From NCBI GenBank assembly GCA_024206355.1, contig JAAGZM010000015.1:1-13036 (forward strand): 13,036 bases of DNA, read 5' to 3'. A program made the position numbers and the translations under genes. Below the pieces are notes generated by a model. It made no database searches and was not told the origin of the DNA. It saw only the letters and a program-made list of their open reading frames with translations. Numbering within the stretch: position 1 is the stretch's first letter; every line of letters starts with the position of its first letter. Below are positions 7,208 through 13,036 of the stretch, piece by piece. The stretch comes from Gammaproteobacteria bacterium. GTDB lineage: Bacteria; Pseudomonadota; Gammaproteobacteria; Enterobacterales; GCA-2746155.

Positions 7208-7884
7208 CGCCAATCTGAAATTATTTTTTTTGTGAAGGCCGGTCTGAGATAAAAACCACGAGGCAATGTTTTAATAAATTGTCCCTCATCACCAATTCCT
7301 TGTGTTACAACAGAAGCATTGGCTGCTTTGGGTCGTATCTGAAGAAGATTACCTTGATCGGCTGTAATGGATTCAACCTCTCCAAGTGAAATGCGTTCTA
7401 TAAATTCATTAAAGTCATCAGCAAGAGCTAATTCAGTTTCATTATTTGCTTGCCAAAATATACCCATTCCGACTTTACGGTTTGCTAGGTGTATTTGTTT
7501 GTCAGACTCTACTGGGATCCACAAAACATGATTCAATTTGGCTTTAACCAAGCTATTTTCCCAATGTAACCCTTTGGTGTGTTTTAGAGGAACAACACAA
7601 ACATAGGTTGATTCACTGGGCCGACCTTTTTTATCAATAGGAAGGGTTTTTAATTCTATCCCCAAATTAATAAAATCAGGCTCTGCTTTATTGCCGGCTG
7701 TGGCTCCCAGCACTTTTTCAACTAACTGCCCAACCCAACCCTTTTCACGTCTTAAATCATCAGGAACACTGATATTTACGGATACGGCGAGTTCCGACAG
7801 AGTCATTCCTGCAATGATTTGAACACGTTGTTTTAGTTGTTCAATGTCTTGTGGAGGGTTTATTTCATGCAAATTTTTGTTCAA
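7192..7884 (-). CDS. mutH: DNA mismatch repair endonuclease MutH
   Basis: Nicks the unmethylated strand at hemimethylated GATC sites when activated by MutS and MutL, directing repair to the new strand; this implies a Dam methylase elsewhere. The type II restriction-like catalytic core D-x6-E-x-K is Asp70, Glu77, Lys79 (PDFINLGIELKT), with the same numbers as E. coli, plus Glu56. LQIRPKAANA and TLPRGFYL near the C-terminus are strong family signatures. The length is 230 against 229 in E. coli. The start codon is TTG: a TAG lies immediately upstream in frame, and the next in-frame ATG is codon 27, inside the conserved region. No Shine-Dalgarno sequence is seen, so translation is probably weak. 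The divergent arrangement with rppH is the same as in E. coli. Confidence 0.97.
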   Translation of the reverse strand: MNKNLHEINPPQDIEQLKQRVQIIAGMTLSELAVSVNISVPDDLRREKGWVGQLVEKVLGATAGNKAEPDFINLGIELKTLPIDKKGRPSESTYVCVVPLKHTKGLHWENSLVKAKLNHVLWIPVESDKQIHLANRKVGMGIFWQANNETELALADDFNEFIERISLGEVESITADQGNLLQIRPKAANASVVTQGIGDEGQFIKTLPRGFYLRPAFTKKIISDWRSGTQ

Positions 7885-8041
7885 CTATTGATTAACTTTT
7901 GTTTATGAAACATCTATTTCATAACATTGTACACTTTATTGAAAATAAAATTTACTCCTAACAAAAACAAGGTTTAATTTGCCGCCAAGCTCTGGCTATG
8001 AAAGAATGAGGGTAATTATAAATTAGAAGGGTGATTTTAAG
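7885..8041. promoter_or_regulatory. Divergent mutH/rppH regulatory region
   Basis: This 157-nt AT-rich gap must hold promoters for both genes. For rppH the best pair is TTTACT (7951-7956) and TTTAAT (7973-7978) with 16 bp between, giving a leader of about 57 nt. For mutH a TACAAT -10 (plus-strand ATTGTA, 7926-7931) is present without a clear -35. The 15-nt AATTTACTCCTAACA at 7949-7963 recurs upstream of the gene at 10979. AGAAGGGTGA (8025-8034) is the rppH ribosome binding site. All promoter calls are weak pattern matches. Confidence 0.35.
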
Positions 8042-8563
8042 ATGATTGACTCGGAAGGTTTCCGTGCCAATGTCGGTATAGTCATTTCGAATCAACAAGG
8101 TCAATTATTGTGGGCAAGACGACATGGTCAAAATTCCTGGCAGTTTCCACAAGGTGGTGTTGATCAGGGTGAAACACCTGAACAAACCATGTTTAGAGAG
8201 CTGTATGAAGAAGTGGGACTAAAGCCTGAGGATGTAAAGTTACTCAAGCAAACCACAGAATGGCTGCATTATAGCCTGCCAACACGATATTTACGACAAG
8301 GTAGTAAACCACTTTGTATTGGTCAAAAACAGAAGTGGTTTTTACTAGAATTGATTGGAGATGAAAAGCTGATCCGTTTCGATCGGGGCTCTCGCCCTGA
8401 GTTCGATCATTGGCGATGGGTAATGTATTGGTATCCCATTAGAAATGTAATTGATTTTAAGCGAGATGTGTATCGACAAGCATTATCGCAGTTATATTCT
8501 TCGTTAAATGTAAAAAAACAAAACTCTTTTCGACGTAGAAAAAGACATCAAAGGCGTTCATAA
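8042..8563 (+). CDS. rppH: RNA 5'-pyrophosphohydrolase RppH (Nudix family)
   Basis: Removes pyrophosphate from 5'-triphosphorylated RNA, leaving a monophosphate that stimulates RNase E cleavage and so starts mRNA decay. The Nudix box is complete at 38-60 (GGVDQGETPEQ, then REL-EEVGL), with Glu53, Glu56 and Glu57 in the positions of the E. coli metal ligands. The N-terminus (MIDSEGFRANVGIVISN) and WQFPQGG are characteristic of RppH rather than other Nudix proteins. Its 173 residues compare with 176 in E. coli. The last 20 residues are very basic (RRRKRHQRRS), a likely unstructured RNA-contacting tail. AGAAGGG about 10 nt upstream supports the start. ptsP follows after 27 nt, so an rppH-ptsP operon is likely, as in E. 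coli. Confidence 0.97.
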   Translation: MIDSEGFRANVGIVISNQQGQLLWARRHGQNSWQFPQGGVDQGETPEQTMFRELYEEVGLKPEDVKLLKQTTEWLHYSLPTRYLRQGSKPLCIGQKQKWFLLELIGDEKLIRFDRGSRPEFDHWRWVMYWYPIRNVIDFKRDVYRQALSQLYSSLNVKKQNSFRRRKRHQRRS

Positions 8564-8590
8564 CTATCAACATAAGGTAACTCACAATCT

Positions 8591-10867
8591 ATGCGGTCTA
8601 CTTTGCGCTCAATAATTCATTCGGTTAATGCTGCAGATGGACTGCAAGAAACCTTTGATATTATTGTTGAAGAGGTCGGTGGGGCAATGGAAGCAGATAT
8701 ATGCTCTGTTTACTTGCTTGAAAAAGATAATCAAAATCATCTTCTTGTTGCAAGTTATGGCCTTAACCCACAATTGGTAGGTAAAGCTAAAATTCCTATT
8801 GGGAAAGGAATTGTCGGTCACATTAGTGCCAGAGGAGAACCTTTTAAGTCTGAAGAAGGTTCAGAACATGAGGCTTTCTTTGAAATTCCTGATATTGGTG
8901 AAGAGGGTGCCCATGCCTTTCTCGGTGTGCCAATTACTCATCACCGTGAAACACTTGGCGTACTGGTCGTACAACAAAGAACTAGTCGTAATTATAATGA
9001 AGATGATGAAGCTTTTTTAGTCACCTTAAGTGCTCAATTAGCGGGCATTATTGTTAACGCAGAGCTTCGTAATCTGGTTGAATCAAAAGCTCGTCAAAAA
9101 CCGATAACTCAATTTCAAGCAAACTCTAGTGCGCCAGGTATCGCAATGGGTAAGGGTTGGGTTGTGTCTCCGCCAACCTCTTTAGCATCGGTTCCGAACA
9201 GAAATTGTAAAGACGTTGATGAGGAAATTAAACAGTTACGAAAATCTATGTCACGGGCACGTAAAGATATTCGCGATCTTGCAGCAACCTTGTCTACAAC
9301 TTTAGCCAAACAAGAACTTGCACTTTTTGCTGCTTATGAGCAAATGCTTAGTCACAATAGTTTAGGTAAAAAAATTGAAAAACTGATCAAAGAAGAGAGC
9401 CTTTGGGCAGCAACGGCTCTGCGAAAAGTGATTGATGACAATGTGAAGCGCTTTATGGCAATGGATGATCCATATTTGCAGGAGCGAGCTACAGATGTCC
9501 TAGATCTAGGACGAAGAGTTCTGAACCATTTACAAGAACAAAGTAGTAAGCCTCAGCAATTTCCTAGAAAAACAATTTTAATATCTGAACAAGTAACGTC
9601 TGGAATGATTGCCGAAATTCCGCAGAAATATTTGGTTGGGATTATTTCATTAAAGGGTTCTTCAACATCTCATGCTGCTATTCTTGCTCGCTCAATGGGC
9701 ATTCCCGCCTTAATGGGTTTACGGGATTGCCCTGTCACCGCTCTTGAAGGAAAACCATTGATTGTTGATGGCTATCAAAATGTACTGTTTGTTAGCCCTC
9801 GTCGTGTTTTGACTGAAGAATATAAACAACGTCAAACTGATGAACAGCATATGCTAGAGAGACTACCGAAGAAGTCCACGGCTAAGACAAAAACCCTTGA
9901 TGGATTTACCATCCCTTTGATGGTGAACTCTGGAATGATTGCTGATTTTGATCATGATCTTGATCTCGATGTGGATGGCGTCGGCCTATTTAGAAGCGAA
10001 TATCCATTTATGCAAAGCGATCGCTTTCCAGGTGAAAGTGAACAAAGACATTTATACAGAAGAATACTTAAAGGTTACAAAGGTAAACCCGTAGTAATAA
10101 GAACCTTAGATATCGGTGGTGATAAAACACTTCCCTATTTTCCAATTGACGAGGAAAATCCTTTCTTGGGCTGGAGGGGTATAAGAATTTCTCTGGATCA
10201 TCCTGAAATTTTTCACACTCAGCTAAGGGCAATGATGTTGGCCAATGTAGGTTTAGGCAATCTTCATATCTCATTACCAATGATCTGTACCCTTTCAGAG
10301 CTTGATAAAAGTTTATTGCTTATTCGTCAGGTTTATAAGGAAATCCAAGAGGAATTTGCTTTTAGTGAAGAAGAGTTTAAGCGACCTAAAATTGGTGTAG
10401 TTATTGAAGTGCCGTCTGCTGTTTATCAAATTCGCAGTATCGCTAAGAGAGTGGATTTTATAAGTATTGGAAGTAATGATTTAACGCAATATTTGTTTGC
10501 TGTCGATAGAAACAATACTCGAGTGTCTTATCTTTATAAGGCACTGCATCCTGCAATATTATTAGCGTTAATGGAGATATGTGAGGCTGGTAACAATGAA
10601 AAAATTCCTATACATATCTGTGGTGAAATAGCAGGAAATCCCTTGGCGACCATTGTACTATTAGCGATGGGCGTTACCGGCCTAAGCATGAATATTCACT
10701 CAATTCCAAAAGTTAGACAAGTGATACAGAAATTTAGAATGTCCGATGCTTCTGCCATTTTATCGAAAACACTTAGCTATGAAACATCCTTCGAAGTACA
10801 AGAATATTTAACACGAGTACTCAAAGAACGAGGTCTTGCTGATCTCGTAAATCCAGGACATCAATAG
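8591..10867 (+). CDS. ptsP: Phosphoenolpyruvate-protein phosphotransferase PtsP (enzyme I-Ntr)
   Basis: First enzyme of the nitrogen PTS: it takes phosphate from PEP and passes it to NPr and then EIIA-Ntr, a regulatory rather than sugar-transporting relay. Domains in order are GAF (about 10-160, with AFLGVPI and LGVLVVQQR), enzyme I N-terminal and HPr-binding region (about 178-330), swivelling phosphohistidine domain with His361 in GSSTSHAAILARSMGIPAL (357-374), and the PEP-binding barrel (about 435-740). The barrel shows GLFRSE (465-470), DIGGDKTLPYF (507-517), FLGWRGIR (525-532), IEVPSA (605-610), SNDLTQY (628-634) and HICGEIAG (675-682). The last contains the expected catalytic Cys677. The length of 758 compares with 748 in E. 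coli. AAGGTA 11 nt upstream supports the start. No clear terminator follows. Confidence 0.97.
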   Translation: MRSTLRSIIHSVNAADGLQETFDIIVEEVGGAMEADICSVYLLEKDNQNHLLVASYGLNPQLVGKAKIPIGKGIVGHISARGEPFKSEEGSEHEAFFEIPDIGEEGAHAFLGVPITHHRETLGVLVVQQRTSRNYNEDDEAFLVTLSAQLAGIIVNAELRNLVESKARQKPITQFQANSSAPGIAMGKGWVVSPPTSLASVPNRNCKDVDEEIKQLRKSMSRARKDIRDLAATLSTTLAKQELALFAAYEQMLSHNSLGKKIEKLIKEESLWAATALRKVIDDNVKRFMAMDDPYLQERATDVLDLGRRVLNHLQEQSSKPQQFPRKTILISEQVTSGMIAEIPQKYLVGIISLKGSSTSHAAILARSMGIPALMGLRDCPVTALEGKPLIVDGYQNVLFVSPRRVLTEEYKQRQTDEQHMLERLPKKSTAKTKTLDGFTIPLMVNSGMIADFDHDLDLDVDGVGLFRSEYPFMQSDRFPGESEQRHLYRRILKGYKGKPVVIRTLDIGGDKTLPYFPIDEENPFLGWRGIRISLDHPEIFHTQLRAMMLANVGLGNLHISLPMICTLSELDKSLLLIRQVYKEIQEEFAFSEEEFKRPKIGVVIEVPSAVYQIRSIAKRVDFISIGSNDLTQYLFAVDRNNTRVSYLYKALHPAILLALMEICEAGNNEKIPIHICGEIAGNPLATIVLLAMGVTGLSMNIHSIPKVRQVIQKFRMSDASAILSKTLSYETSFEVQEYLTRVLKERGLADLVNPGHQ

Positions 10868-10913
10868 TTTTCAATAGATCCTGACAGGTCACGTATTAAT
10901 TATTAGGACAGAT

Positions 10914-10957
10914 AATTTACTCCTAACATTTACACAAAATATTGATGTTAATATTAT
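10914..10957 (+). promoter_or_regulatory. Promoter for the DUF938-TSUP pair with an upstream repeated element
   Basis: TTTACA (10929-10934) and TATTAT (10952-10957) each match sigma70 boxes at five of six bases with a 17-bp spacer, the best promoter in the window. The predicted start near 10964 gives a leader of about 15 nt with no good ribosome binding site. Abutting the -35 is AATTTACTCCTAACA (10914-10928), repeated exactly at 7949-7963. TTAGGA (10903-10908) and TCCTAA (10921-10926) also form a 6-bp inverted repeat with a 12-nt spacer, operator-like in layout. A second TATAAT at 10967-10972 lies just before the ATG. Confidence 0.55.
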
Positions 10958-10978
10958 ATAAGTGACTATAATAGCTGT

Positions 10979-11581
10979 ATGAAAAAACCTTTCTCCCAAG
11001 CTTGCGAAAATAATAAACGTCCGATACTGGATGTTATAAGCAAGCACTTTGAAAATTCGGAACTGATCTTAGAGATTGGCAGCGGGAGTGCGCAGCATTC
11101 ACTTTATTTTGCTGAAAAACTCAAACAACTTTATTGGCAAACAAGTGATCAGGAAGAGAACTTAGAAGGCATTAATCTCCAGCTAAATGAGTACCGAAAA
11201 TATAACCTTGGTAGACCTTTTTCCCTTGATGTTACTCAAAACAAATGGGAAATAGAGCACTGTGATGGCGTATTTTCAGCGAATACAACCCATATTATGA
11301 CTTGGTCAATGGTAGAAAAGATGTTTGAAGGTGTCGGTCATGTTTTGCTACCTAAAAAGGAATTTTGCCTCTATGGCCCCTTTAAGTTTAATGGTGAATA
11401 CTCAGCAGACAGTAATAAAGCTTTCGATGAGATGTTACATGAACGTAATCCAAATTCAGGTTTAAGAAATTTCGAAGATTTACAAAAATTGGCAGAATCA
11501 CAAGGCTTAAGTTTTGTTAAAAAATATGACTTGCCGGCTAATAATAATATCCTTGTTTGGCAGCAAACAAAGGATAGTTAA
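10979..11581 (+). CDS. DUF938 family class I SAM-dependent methyltransferase-like protein
   Basis: A 200-residue cytosolic protein of the DUF938 family (the human member is METTL26). The start MKKPFSQACENNKRPIL is the usual family opening. The SAM-binding motif I is LEIGSGSAQHSLYFA (31-45), with the family's G-x-G-x-x-Q-H form, and TSD at 55-57 ends the second strand. FSANTTHIMTW and YGPFKFNGEYSADSNKAFDE are the central family signatures, the latter followed by NPNSGLRNFEDL. No substrate is established for bacterial members as far as I know. The gene sits between ptsP and a TSUP permease and overlaps the latter by one base, so the two are made together. An AGGA within its last codons serves the next gene. 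The family call is confident; the reaction is unknown. Confidence 0.9.
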   Translation: MKKPFSQACENNKRPILDVISKHFENSELILEIGSGSAQHSLYFAEKLKQLYWQTSDQEENLEGINLQLNEYRKYNLGRPFSLDVTQNKWEIEHCDGVFSANTTHIMTWSMVEKMFEGVGHVLLPKKEFCLYGPFKFNGEYSADSNKAFDEMLHERNPNSGLRNFEDLQKLAESQGLSFVKKYDLPANNNILVWQQTKDS

Positions 11582-12384
11582 TGTTTGAACTGACACTTTT
11601 AGAACTCAGCCTTTTTTTAATAACAGGAGCCTTTGCAGGATTGCTTGCTGGCTTATTGGGGGTTGGTGGTGGTCTATTTATTGTCCCGGTATTACTTTTT
11701 GTTTTGCCACTAGCCGGTATTGATTCTCCCCAATTGATGACAGTTTGTGTGGCAACGTCACTTTGTACCATTGTAATAACATCCCTGTCATCGGTTATAG
11801 CTCATCATAAACATCAAGCGATTATATGGCCGGTTTTTTGGAGATTTTTCCCCGGCCTAACCATAGGAGCGATAATCGGCGCGGTTGTTGCAGATATGGT
11901 ATCTCAACAATTCTTAAAAAACTTGTTTGCAATCTCAGTTATTCTTATTAGCTTAAAAATGTTATTCCATTATCGTCCTAAAAATTCGAATGAAATACCG
12001 GGTTTTATGAGTATTGCTGGTAGTGGAACACTCATTGGTGGGTTATCAGCAATGATTGGAATTGGTGGTGGCGCATTAATTGTTCCATTACTCAGTTACT
12101 GGAAGACACCTATGGCAAAAGCAGTGGCCACTTCAGCGGCTGGTGGGTTGCCTATCGCAATAGCTGGGACCATAGGTTTTATCTTTACAGGGTTAAATCA
12201 ACAAGGTTTACCGGCTTATAGTAGTGGCTACGTATATTGGCCTGCAGTTTTAGGTATTATCAGTACCTCAGTTGTTTTTGCACCCATAGGGGCAAAATTT
12301 GCACACAAGATTTCAGCACCCTTATTATCACGTATTTTTGCCGTGTTTTTATTGGTGGTTGGTAGTAAAGTATTGCTCTACTAA
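11581..12384 (+). CDS. TSUP (TauE/SafE) family membrane permease
   Basis: Inner-membrane protein of 267 residues with about eight hydrophobic segments in two homologous halves. Each half carries the family glycine motif: LLGVGGGLFIVPVLL (25-39) and MIGIGGGALIVPLLS (158-172). TSUP members move small organosulfur or sulfur anions such as sulfite, sulfoacetate or thiosulfate, and other compounds; the substrate here cannot be read from the sequence. AGGA (11571-11574) lies 6 nt before the ATG, inside the upstream DUF938 gene, and the two genes overlap at TAATG. A TSUP gene in the ptsP-thyA interval is known from Pseudomonas (PA0340), where lgt follows; here lgt is absent. Confidence 0.93.
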   Translation: MFELTLLELSLFLITGAFAGLLAGLLGVGGGLFIVPVLLFVLPLAGIDSPQLMTVCVATSLCTIVITSLSSVIAHHKHQAIIWPVFWRFFPGLTIGAIIGAVVADMVSQQFLKNLFAISVILISLKMLFHYRPKNSNEIPGFMSIAGSGTLIGGLSAMIGIGGGALIVPLLSYWKTPMAKAVATSAAGGLPIAIAGTIGFIFTGLNQQGLPAYSSGYVYWPAVLGIISTSVVFAPIGAKFAHKISAPLLSRIFAVFLLVVGSKVLLY

Positions 12385-12407
12385 ATATGAGAATTTTCTA
12401 TAATCGA

Positions 12408-12436
12408 TCCGAATATAGTGTAATTTGGAGCTTTTT
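12408..12436 (+). terminator. Probable intrinsic terminator after the TSUP gene
   Basis: TCCGAAT (12408-12414) and ATTTGGA (12423-12429) form a 7-bp RNA stem, including one G-U pair, with an 8-nt loop. It is followed by GC and a run of five T at 12432-12436. The stem is A/U-rich and fairly weak, but its position 23 nt after the permease stop and the T-run make termination likely. Confidence 0.42.
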
Positions 12437-12486
12437 GGTACGACTTTAGGTCCAACTGAGGGTTATAAGATAAACTCTACCAAAAA
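12432..12486. repeat. 9-bp inverted repeat upstream of thyA
   Basis: TTTTTGGTA (12432-12440) and TACCAAAAA (12478-12486) are perfect inverted arms enclosing 37 nt. A smaller imperfect stem (GAG at 12458-12460 with CTC at 12475-12477) stacks directly on the right arm. The left arm overlaps the T-run of the upstream terminator candidate. It could be a bidirectional terminator part, a structured thyA leader or a regulator site. The only -10-like sequence closer to thyA is TATAAC at 12516-12521, which lacks a good -35. Confidence 0.45.
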
Positions 12487-12554
12487 TCGGCTCACTGATT
12501 TAGAATATCGATACTTATAACGAATACTTAAAAAAACTAACTGGAAGCTATACA

Positions 12555-13036
12555 ATGCATCAATATCTTGACCTAATGCAGAAAATTCTCGATGAAGGCG
12601 CTGAAAAGGGCGATCGTACTGGAACAGGCACCCTGAGTATTTTTGGTCATCAAATGCGCTTTAATTTGCAAGATGGTTTTCCGATGGTGACAACCAAGAA
12701 GCTGCATCTCCGTTCAATTATCCATGAGCTTATTTGGTTTCTAAATGGTGATACAAATATTGCTTATCTTAAAGAGAAAGGTGTTTCAATTTGGGATGAG
12801 TGGGCAGATAAAGACGGTAATCTTGGTCCTGTGTATGGTCATCAATGGCGTTCGTGGCCAAAGCCAGACGGTGGACATATTGACCAAATCTCACAAGTGG
12901 TTGAGCAGATAAAAACCAATCCTAATTCTCGCAGGCATATCGTTTCTGCATGGAATGTAGCAGAAGTTGAGAATATGGCGTTGCCACCTTGCCATTTGTT
13001 ATTTCAGTTTTATGTTGCTGATGGTAAGTTATCATG
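12555..13036 (+). CDS. thyA: Thymidylate synthase, N-terminal part, cut by the window end
   Basis: Partial: 160 codons and two bases of an expected total near 264. The enzyme makes dTMP from dUMP with methylenetetrahydrofolate, the only de novo route to dTMP in cells that use ThyA. The start MHQYLDLMQKILDEG matches the E. coli start closely. Visible motifs include DRTGTGTLSIFGHQMRFNL with Arg21 (20-38), IIHELIWFLNGDTNIAYL, WDEWAD, GPVYGHQWR and the catalytic Cys146 in ALPPCH (142-147), all with E. coli numbering. SRRHIVSAWN (125-134) supplies phosphate-binding arginines. A GGAAG ribosome binding site at 12543-12547 lies 7 nt before the ATG. It follows 170 nt of non-coding sequence after the TSUP gene; lgt, its usual upstream neighbour, is missing. 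Confidence 0.98.
   Translation, partial: MHQYLDLMQKILDEGAEKGDRTGTGTLSIFGHQMRFNLQDGFPMVTTKKLHLRSIIHELIWFLNGDTNIAYLKEKGVSIWDEWADKDGNLGPVYGHQWRSWPKPDGGHIDQISQVVEQIKTNPNSRRHIVSAWNVAEVENMALPPCHLLFQFYVADGKLS

Noticed and set aside
8799..9020. Second plus-strand frame inside ptsP
   Set aside because: It overlaps the GAF domain of ptsP, which is continuous with the rest of the enzyme; there is no sign of frameshifting.
11538..11771. Open frame on the minus strand over the DUF938-TSUP junction
   Set aside because: Overlaps the conserved glycine motif of the TSUP protein and has low-complexity, proline-rich translation typical of a reverse frame.
12399..12404. TATAAT just after the TSUP stop as the thyA promoter
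   Set aside because: No -35 at 15-19 bp, and a terminator candidate lies directly downstream at 12408-12436, so it is unlikely to drive thyA.
1..13036. CRISPR arrays, insertion sequences, att sites, tRNA or rRNA genes, toxin-antitoxin or defence genes
   Set aside because: I saw no direct-repeat arrays, transposase motifs, tRNA-like folds or recognisable defence proteins; every gene of more than 100 codons belongs to a known conserved family.

Overview
The window is a stretch of housekeeping chromosome from a gammaproteobacterium with AT-rich DNA (about 40% G+C judged by eye). The placement rests on three things. A complete MutH carries the D-x6-E-x-K endonuclease motif, and MutH occurs in only some Gammaproteobacteria. 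The gene blocks dprA/LysM gene/def-fmt-rsmB-trkA and mutH/rppH-ptsP-...-thyA are typical of that class. The proteins also align closely with E. coli homologues, often with identical catalytic residue numbers. The genus cannot be fixed from this sequence. I see no insertion sequence, prophage, CRISPR array, tRNA or rRNA.

Layout. 1-1184, minus strand: the first 27 codons of dprA (DNA-processing protein A) lie downstream of a secreted LysM protein resembling TsaP, with a strong intercistronic hairpin between them. 1185-1323: a divergent regulatory gap with a perfect 8-bp inverted repeat. 1324-7048, plus strand: def, fmt and rsmB are joined by 1-nt TAATG overlaps, and the K+ uptake pair trkA-trkH follows after 85 nt. 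7049-7191: a convergent gap with remnant-like coding sequence and a hairpin overlapping the mutH stop. 7192-7884, minus strand: mutH, starting with TTG. 7885-8041: a divergent gap. 8042-10867, plus strand: rppH and ptsP, probably one operon. 10868-10978: a gap with a good sigma70-type promoter. 10979-12384: a DUF938 methyltransferase gene overlapping a TSUP (TauE/SafE) permease gene by 1 nt. 12385-12554: a gap with a probable terminator and another inverted repeat. 12555 to the end: the first 160 codons of thyA. No gene-free stretch exceeds 170 bases.

How the genes work together. Def and Fmt are the two enzymes of the N-formyl-methionine cycle, and RsmB methylates 16S rRNA, so the first operon serves translation. 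TrkA and TrkH form a K+ uptake system. PtsP starts the nitrogen PTS relay, whose EIIA-Ntr is known in E. coli to bind TrkA, so the K+ transporter and the top of a cascade that can control it sit about 1.5 kb apart. RppH starts 5'-end-dependent mRNA decay. MutH nicks hemimethylated GATC sites in mismatch repair. The TsaP-like protein (type IV pilus secretin anchoring) and DprA (loading of incoming ssDNA) both fit a competence theme.

The gene content is ordinary and I found no new system. The points worth a second look are the joining of two blocks that are separate in E. coli and P. aeruginosa, the absence of lgt from its usual place before thyA, a DUF938-TSUP coupled pair in its place, a 15-nt sequence shared by two promoter regions, and several precise inverted repeats in the gaps.
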